Assembly (NCBI GenBank): GCA_047630355.1
Contig: JBLHXN010000015.1
Location: forward strand, 1 to 47,197
Reading direction: 5' to 3'
DNA: 47,197 nt
Source of the DNA: JANQUM01 sp047630355
GTDB lineage: Bacteria; Bacteroidota; Bacteroidia; Cytophagales; Spirosomataceae
The position numbers and the translations under genes were made by a program. The notes under the pieces were generated by a model. It was given only the letters and a program-made list of their open reading frames with translations, was not told the origin of the DNA and did not search any database. How positions within the stretch are numbered: position 1 is the first letter of the stretch; every line of letters starts with the position of its first letter. Below are positions 42,013-47,197 of the stretch, piece after piece.

Positions 42013-43764
42013 ATGTTAAGGACTCATACTTGTGGCGAACTCCGTAGTATAAATGTAAACGAAACTGTAACGCTCTGCGGCTGGGTGCAGCGAATCCGTG
42101 ATAAAGGAGGCATGATTTGGTTAGACCTTCGTGACCGTTACGGCATTACGCAGCTCATCTTTGAAGAGGGCGTGAGTGATGAGAAAACGATTGCCCAAGT
42201 TCGGGAAATGGGACGTGAATTTGTCTTGCAAGCTACCGGAACGGTCATTGAGCGACTTGCCAAAAATGATAAAATGCTAACGGGAGATATTGAGTTGAAA
42301 ATAAGTGAGCTTACGATTTTGAATCGGGCGAAACTTCCTCCTTTTCTCATAGAAGACGAAACCGACGGCGGCGATGAGCTACGTATGAAATACCGTTATC
42401 TTGATTTACGGAGGAATCCGGTTCGTGAAAACCTGAAATTACGTCATAAAGTAGCTCAACAAACCCGCATATTTTTGGATGCTCAGGAGTTTATTGAAGT
42501 CGAAACGCCGGTTTTGATTAAATCAACGCCCGAAGGTGCCCGTGATTTTGTGGTGCCAAGTAGAATGAATCCAGGCGAATTTTACGCCTTGCCGCAATCG
42601 CCGCAGACATTCAAGCAGTTATTGATGGTTTCGGGTTTTGACCGTTATTTTCAAATCGTGAAATGTTTCCGTGATGAAGATTTACGTGCAGACCGTCAGC
42701 CTGAGTTCACGCAAATTGACTGTGAAATGTCTTTTGTGGAGCAGGAAGACATTCTTCAAATGTTTGAAGGTTTGGTTCGTCATCTTTTTAAAACGGTTAA
42801 AGACATTGAATTGGACGAAGTTCCAAGAATGACGTACGCCGACGCAATGAAATTCTACGGTTCGGATAAGCCCGATATTCGATTCGATATGAAATTTGAA
42901 GAATTGAACGACTTGGTGCAGAATAAAGGATTCGCAGTATTTGATGATGCCGAATTGGTTGTGGCAATAAACGCTACAGGTTGTGCGGGATATTCGCGTA
43001 AAGAAATAGATGCTCTTACTGAGTGGGTACGTCGTCCGCAAATTGGGGCGAAGGGATTGGCATATATAAAGTATAACGAAGACGGTTCTACAAAATCATC
43101 GGTTGATAAATTTTACTCCGAAGAAGATAAAAAGGCGATTCTCGAACGCTTTGATGCAAAGCCCGGCGATATGATTTTAATTCTTGCTGGAGAAGCGAAT
43201 AAAACCCGCAAACAACTGAACGAACTCCGTTTGGAAATGGGAAGTCGTCTGGGTTTACGAAATTCTGATGTTTACAAAGTTCTTTGGGTAGTCGATTTTC
43301 CATTATTGGAATACGGTGAGCAGGAAAAACGTTGGTTTGCGATGCACCACCCATTCACTGCTCCGAAACCCGAAGACGAAGCACTGCTCGAAACAGACTT
43401 AGGTGCGGTTCGAGCCAATGCGTACGATATGGTAATCAACGGAACGGAAGTTGGCGGAGGTTCGGTCAGGATTTTCCAAAAACCGTTGCAGCAAAAAATG
43501 TTTGAGGTGTTAGGTTTTACACCGGAAGAAGCTCAAGCTCAGTTTGGTTTCTTACTCGATGCCTTTGAATTTGGAGCACCGCCACACGCCGGAATTGCCT
43601 TTGGTTTCGACAGACTTTGTTCGTTGTTCGGTGGTTCGGATTCGATTCGTGATTTCATTGCGTTCCCGAAAAACAACAGTGGTCGCGATGTCATGATTGA
43701 TTCGCCTTCGGCTATTTCTGAAGAGCAATTGAAGGAGTTGGCGATTAATGTGAGGAATAAATAA
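42013..43764 (+). CDS. aspS: Aspartyl-tRNA synthetase
   Basis: 583 residues from ATG 42013 (MLRTHTCGELRSINVNETVT), the normal bacterial length. The OB-fold anticodon domain is LCGWVQRIRDKGGMIWLDLRDRYG. The class II core shows motif 1 near VETPVLIKSTPEGARDFVV, motif 2 CFRDEDLRADRQPEFTQIDCE, a GAD insert (about 285-410) and motif 3 GIAFGFDRL near the end. It charges tRNA-Asp. The frame can be extended 27 bases to a TTG, but that codon lies in the promoter. Confidence 0.97.
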   Translation: MLRTHTCGELRSINVNETVTLCGWVQRIRDKGGMIWLDLRDRYGITQLIFEEGVSDEKTIAQVREMGREFVLQATGTVIERLAKNDKMLTGDIELKISELTILNRAKLPPFLIEDETDGGDELRMKYRYLDLRRNPVRENLKLRHKVAQQTRIFLDAQEFIEVETPVLIKSTPEGARDFVVPSRMNPGEFYALPQSPQTFKQLLMVSGFDRYFQIVKCFRDEDLRADRQPEFTQIDCEMSFVEQEDILQMFEGLVRHLFKTVKDIELDEVPRMTYADAMKFYGSDKPDIRFDMKFEELNDLVQNKGFAVFDDAELVVAINATGCAGYSRKEIDALTEWVRRPQIGAKGLAYIKYNEDGSTKSSVDKFYSEEDKKAILERFDAKPGDMILILAGEANKTRKQLNELRLEMGSRLGLRNSDVYKVLWVVDFPLLEYGEQEKRWFAMHHPFTAPKPEDEALLETDLGAVRANAYDMVINGTEVGGGSVRIFQKPLQQKMFEVLGFTPEEAQAQFGFLLDAFEFGAPPHAGIAFGFDRLCSLFGGSDSIRDFIAFPKNNSGRDVMIDSPSAISEEQLKELAINVRNK

Positions 43765-43897
43765 ATTTACCAGAGTGTTTTAAGAGAAGATAGTGAGGGC
43801 TTTGAGTTCTCCTATTTTCTCTGGCTCTTCCCTTAGTTCTCACTGGTTAACCTCTTAGCCCTTTCTGGTTTTAAAAGGCAAGTCTGAAGCAACTACA

Positions 43898-44298
43898 ATG
43901 GAAACAAATCAACTCACATAAATTATCATTGGCAAAGCAATCGACGTTCATAAAGAACTCGGTCTTGGCCTTTTAGAAAGTGCTTACCAAGAAAGAGTGC
44001 CTGTTTTATGAACTGAACAAAGCTGGTCTGTTTGTAAAAAAAGAAAAACCAATGCCGTTAATTTATCAAGGAGTGCGGTTATCGGGTAGGTTTATTTGTG
44101 GAAAGTGAAATTGTCACTGAACTTAAAGTAGTCGATTTCCTGAATGATATTCATTTAGCTCAGTTACTGACCTACTTGAAATTGGCAAATAAAAAGTCAG
44201 GCTTGTTAATAAACTTCAACGTTTCCAAACTTACGGATGGACTCAGAAGGATTTTTAATAAATACCATATAAATGAAGAAAGCCCGCTTCCAAGCTAG
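43898..44298 (+). pseudogene. GxxExxY protein, broken
   Basis: The + strand carries the GxxExxY pattern in pieces: IIIGKAIDVHKELGLGLLESAYQE, then LFYELNKAGLFVKKEKPMPL in another frame, then FVESEIVTELKVVDFLNDIH to LKLANKKSGLLINFNVSKLT. There is an in-frame TAA at 43919-43921, a shift near 44000 (YQE/LFYEL) and another near 44085-44095. Intact members have about 125-130 residues and are nuclease-like in fold (PD-(D/E)XK suggested); the role is unknown. Dead here. The 130 bases between aspS and this gene hold nothing else. Confidence 0.85.
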
Positions 44299-44311
44299 AA
44301 AACGGGCTTTT
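44279..44311. terminator. Bidirectional terminator between GxxExxY remnant and metK
   Basis: aaagcccg (44279-44286) and cgggcttt (44303-44310) pair perfectly around a 16-base loop. A short T run follows on the + strand and an A/T-rich tract on the - strand. It lies 21 bases past the metK stop. Confidence 0.75.
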
Positions 44312-44331
44312 GCAAAATAAGAGAGTGAGTT

Positions 44332-45603
44332 TTAAATCCCAAACGCTTCTTTGATTTGATCTACGTAATCAAGTTTTTCCCAAGTGAAAAGTTCTACTTC
44401 AACTTCGGCACGTTGTCCGGCGTTTTCAAAAATCTTTGTTACCGTTTTGGGTTCACGTCCCATGTGACCGTAAGCGGCGGTTTCGGAGTAAATTGGGTTG
44501 CGTAATTTCAGGCGTTGCTCGATTGCGTAGGGGCGGAGGTCGAATATTTTTTCAATCTCACGGGCAATTGTCCCGTCTTTCATATCAACTTTTGCCGTTC
44601 CGTAAGTATTCACGAAAACTCCGCAAGGTTTTGCTACGCCAATCGCGTAAGAAACCTGAACGAGTACTTCGTCGCACAAGCCAGCAGCAACCATGTTTTT
44701 GGCAATGTGACGGGTTGCGTAAGCTGCAGAACGGTCAACTTTTGAAGGGTCTTTTCCTGAAAAAGCACCGCCGCCGTGAGCACCTTTACCGCCGTAAGTA
44801 TCCACGATGATTTTACGTCCGGTCAGACCTGAATCGCCGTGCGGTCCACCAATCACAAATTTTCCGGTTGGATTTATGTGGTAGGTAATCTTACCGTCAA
44901 AAAGTGCCTGAATTTCCGGCTTGAGTTGTTCTTTTACTTTCGGGATAATGATTTCGATGATGTCTTTTTTAATCTTAGCGAGCATCGTTTCATCTTCGTC
45001 AAAATCGTCGTGCTGCGTTGAAACGACAATAGTATCGATTCTAATCGGAACATTATCATCTGAATATTCTATCGTAACCTGAGACTTAGCATCTGGGCGT
45101 AAATAATTAATTTCGCTGCCGTCTCTTCTTACTTCTGCTAAGGTTTGGAGAATTTTGTGTGATAAGTCAAGTGCCAATGGCATGTAATTTTCTGTCTCTT
45201 TGGTAGCGTAGCCAAACATCATTCCCTGATCTCCGGCACCCTGAGCGTTTGCTTTCGCTTCGAAACCCTCTTCGGCCTTACGGTCAACTCCTTGATTTAT
45301 TTCGGCTGATTGCTCGTGAATAGCGGATAATATGCCGCACGAGTTTGCTTCAAACATATATTCTGCTTTCGTATATCCAATCTTTCTTATAACATCCCTT
45401 GTTATTGATTGTACATCTAAATAGACAGAAGTATTAACTTCTCCGGCTAATACAACCTGACCCGTTGTTACAAGGGTCTCGCAAGCAACTTTAGATTCAG
45501 GGTCAAATGCAAGAAAGTGATCAATTAGAGCATCTGAAATTTGATCTGCTACTTTGTCTGGGTGACCTTCCGAGACTGACTCGGAAGTAAATAGATATGG
45601 CAT
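44332..45603 (-). CDS. metK: S-adenosylmethionine synthetase
   Basis: 423 residues. Family signatures: SVSEGHPDKVADQISDAL at the N-terminus, GAGDQGMMFGYATKET in the middle and GGGAFSGKDPSKVDRSAAY with the potassium/phosphate-binding residues. It makes SAM from methionine and ATP. The Bacteroidetes form has an insert after VVSTQHDDFDEDETMLAKIK, explaining the length over the 384 residues of E. coli. No SAM riboswitch could be recognised upstream. Start ATG 45603. Confidence 0.97.
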   Translation of the reverse strand: MPYLFTSESVSEGHPDKVADQISDALIDHFLAFDPESKVACETLVTTGQVVLAGEVNTSVYLDVQSITRDVIRKIGYTKAEYMFEANSCGILSAIHEQSAEINQGVDRKAEEGFEAKANAQGAGDQGMMFGYATKETENYMPLALDLSHKILQTLAEVRRDGSEINYLRPDAKSQVTIEYSDDNVPIRIDTIVVSTQHDDFDEDETMLAKIKKDIIEIIIPKVKEQLKPEIQALFDGKITYHINPTGKFVIGGPHGDSGLTGRKIIVDTYGGKGAHGGGAFSGKDPSKVDRSAAYATRHIAKNMVAAGLCDEVLVQVSYAIGVAKPCGVFVNTYGTAKVDMKDGTIAREIEKIFDLRPYAIEQRLKLRNPIYSETAAYGHMGREPKTVTKIFENAGQRAEVEVELFTWEKLDYVDQIKEAFGI

Positions 45604-45975
45604 AGAGCAATTATTTACGTAAAGTGAGAGGTTAATGCTGAAAATTAATAATTGTCTTTATTCAGCAGGTGCAAAAATGATTATTATTTATGAAACATTA
45701 AAATAACGGATAATAAATCTTAAAAAGTGATACTTTTTAGATAAAATATCTACTCAGAGTCTATTTTGTAGAGAAACTGATAAAGCTAAAAATATACGAT
45801 CTACGGCTGATTGTGAGCATCAGAATCCAACTAAATGTACTTATACATGTATAGTTGAGAATTATAATTCAGAACTTGAGGTTTTGCAATCCACTACTCT
45901 CTCTTCAATATTAAGGCGAATTAATCCATCAAATTAAAAGTAACTATTATGTTAACAAAATAACGTGTATGTTAC
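45604..45975. other. Intergenic region, 372 bases
   Basis: A+T-rich, upstream of metK. It includes a perfect 12-base palindrome tatacatgtata at 45842-45853, possibly an operator but unproven. The lower part has gcaaaaatga on the + strand (45671-45680), a near-match to a - strand -7 element. No gene seen. Confidence 0.45.
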
Positions 45976-46163
45976 GTGATTGATGATGACGCCGATGACC
46001 AAGAAATTTTCTTAATGGCTATTGATGTAATCAAACAACCGCGTTTCCAGATTAAAATGTTCAGCCTGTCCAAAGAATTCCTTAGCGAAATTCGGAAAGG
46101 AGATACTGTTCCTGACTACGTTTTATCGATCTCAATATGCCCGAAATGGATGTATATTCTGTA
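45976..46163 (+). pseudogene. Response-regulator receiver domain fragment
   Basis: VIDDDADDQEIFLMAIDVI is the N-terminal acidic triad of a CheY-like receiver. The frame gives EFLSEIRKGDTVPDYV, then needs one extra base near 46124 to read FIDLNMPEMDVYSV, which carries the phosphoacceptor Asp. The sequence stops at about 46160; the rest of the receiver is absent. An upstream frame mismatch (ATG TTA C before GTG ATT) shows that the start is damaged as well. It abuts the 3' end of the AraC gene, implying a rearrangement. Confidence 0.8.
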
Positions 46164-46173
46164 ATTTGTGAAT

Positions 46174-46996
46174 TCAACCATTATTCTTCTTGTATTCGCT
46201 GGGAAGTAAGTTATAATGTAATTTGAACTGCTTACTGAAATAGGAAGGGTACTCGATCCCGACCTTATTTGATATTTCTGTAATGGTAATATCCTTGTCC
46301 AGTAGAAGACCACGCCCCATTTCCATTTCTTATTTAAGACGTACTTGTTGATAGTCGTATCAAAATCTCCTCTAAATAATCTGTACAACTTATTGGTATT
46401 CGTTCCAACTTTTTTCGCCAGTTCCTTAATTGTGGGTGAGTTGATAAATTCCTGATCTAAGGTGGTTCTTACTAAATTTATCAGTTTTGCTTCTTCGGTT
46501 GTGAAAGACTTTTCTGCGTTACCAGGCTTCTTATCGAGAAGTAAAAGCGAAAGTATCGTACTGAATTGGCCTTCAAGAAATAGCCTTTGTTCAATCCCTT
46601 CCAAATTATTTAGCAGCGTTTTGTTCATTGCTTCTATTAACTGGAGGCTCATTGATTCGGTGGACGAGTACATCCCATCTTCCGACATACCTTCTATAAG
46701 TACAGTTTTCTCTACAGATGATTTTATATCGCAGATTAAAGATTCGAAAAACTCACTGTTGTAGATGAAAAATACTACAAACTTAACTTTAGAGCCAGCA
46801 TTTAAAGAAGCGGTGTAACCACTTTTTGGGCTAACCATGTTAATTGCGTATTGGTTTTCTTTAACTTATTTTCCTCTTTTCCAACGTTTAGCAACATCGG
46901 ATCACCCAGATTGAAAATTATTTTGAATGGGCTTTTTAATGCTTCGTAATTCAAATTTATCTGTAAATCGTTGAAGAAAGTTGCCTCCATAATCAC
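46174..46996 (-). pseudogene. AraC-family regulator, two frameshifts
   Basis: The N-terminal frame (46996 down to about 46840) reads IMEATFFNDLQINLNYEALK, then must shift by one base at about 46838 to continue as MVSPKSGYTASLNAGSKVKF. The helix-turn-helix starts at FINSPTIKELAKKVGTNTNK and LYRLFRGDFDTTINKYVLNK, then a one-base shift near 46325 leads to MEMGRGLLLDKDITITEISN and VGIEYPSYFSKQFKLHYNLL, ending PSEYKKNNG at 46174. So the full AraC architecture is present but split in three frames. The 5' end above 46996 is unclear. Confidence 0.8.
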
Positions 46997-47147
46997 TATG
47001 CCTTTCCCATTGCTGAGATTGAAACAACTCAGATTGCCGCTTCCGGAATCGTTTACAAAATTCGTAGTGTGAAAATTACACTTTTTTCTATTAGACTTCT
47101 TTCCTATTTATTTTTCTGCTTACCAAAGCTATGAGTAATTTTGTCTT

Positions 47148-47197
47148 ATGGATATTTTTGGACAATATAAAAATCGAAGCCCTGAGGAGTTTCAACG
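47148..47197 (+). CDS. Possible gene start, cut by window edge
   Basis: ATG at 47148 opens MDIFGQYKNRSPEEFQR before the window ends. The YKNRSPEEFQR string is reminiscent of IS5-type transposase N-termini, but that is weak. A TAATTTTG element at 47136-47143 lies only a few bases upstream. A second frame from ATG 47131 is also open, so the call is uncertain. Confidence 0.25.
   Translation, partial: MDIFGQYKNRSPEEFQ

Noticed and set aside
45604..45720. SAM riboswitch upstream of metK
   Set aside because: The leader is A+T-rich and short of the conserved helices; nothing recognisable.
45842..45853. 12-base perfect palindrome tatacatgtata as an operator
   Set aside because: A single A+T-rich palindrome is expected by chance at this length scale; no regulator or second copy ties it to metK.

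Overview
The window looks like chromosomal DNA of a Bacteroidota member, most likely order Cytophagales. The evidence is family content: a PorZ-type T9SS component, T9SS sorting tails, a DUF1501/planctomycete-cytochrome pair, imelysin with DUF4856, DUF2490, DUF6268, and Bacteroidetes-type -7 promoter elements (TAnnTTTG). No rRNA, tRNA or CRISPR array was found. Genus cannot be named from the sequence alone.

Layout. 1-3000 is a decay zone: a remnant transposase (ISNCY-like, with an in-frame stop), an ISKra4-like insertion sequence with recognisable 16-bp inverted repeats but a frameshifted transposase, and an outer-membrane barrel gene broken by frameshifts and by the IS. 3.3-6.2 kb carries DUF2490 and a topoisomerase IV subunit B, separated by a hairpin-dense intergenic stretch. 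6.4-14.5 kb is one tight + strand operon for an ABC-type polysaccharide exporter (Wza-like, Wzz-like, Wzm, Wzt with C-terminal glycan-recognition domain), ending in a large T9SS cargo protein with a glycosidase-like barrel. It abuts head-to-head with no gap a - strand pair (DUF1501 + PSCyt1/DUF1549/DUF1553). 18.6-23.3 kb holds an M14 peptidase, a small secreted protein flanked by palindromic repeats, and an orphan Cdc48-like AAA+ ATPase with an unrecognised N-terminal half.

23.7-33.9 kb: a lone molybdopterin oxidoreductase, a dispersed palindromic repeat, porZ, a SlyD-like FKBP, thymidine kinase, a conserved hypothetical with a variable linker, a dihaem cytochrome/beta-helix pair, a Crp-family regulator and DUF2237. 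A 137-bp MITE-like element at 33.9 kb has the same termini as the ISKra4-like element and a direct target duplication. 34.1-38.2 kb is a - strand run of envelope genes (imelysin, DUF4856, DUF6268 barrel, DUF2147). 38.2-42 kb: phytanoyl-CoA-type dioxygenase divergent from an AraC regulator-RidA pair, then a PQQ-type sugar dehydrogenase. 42-45.6 kb: aspS, a broken GxxExxY gene, metK. 45.9-47.2 kb is a second decay zone with a truncated response-regulator receiver and a frameshifted AraC gene.

How the parts may work together (inference): the exporter operon builds a surface polysaccharide whose end is read by Wzt; PorZ-type T9SS factors hand anionic LPS to secreted cargo; and the last operon gene is itself a T9SS cargo. 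This makes a link between the glycan and the T9SS surface protein the most interesting hypothesis here. The frameshifts cluster in mobile or accessory genes while core genes are intact, which favours genuine pseudogenes over poor sequence.
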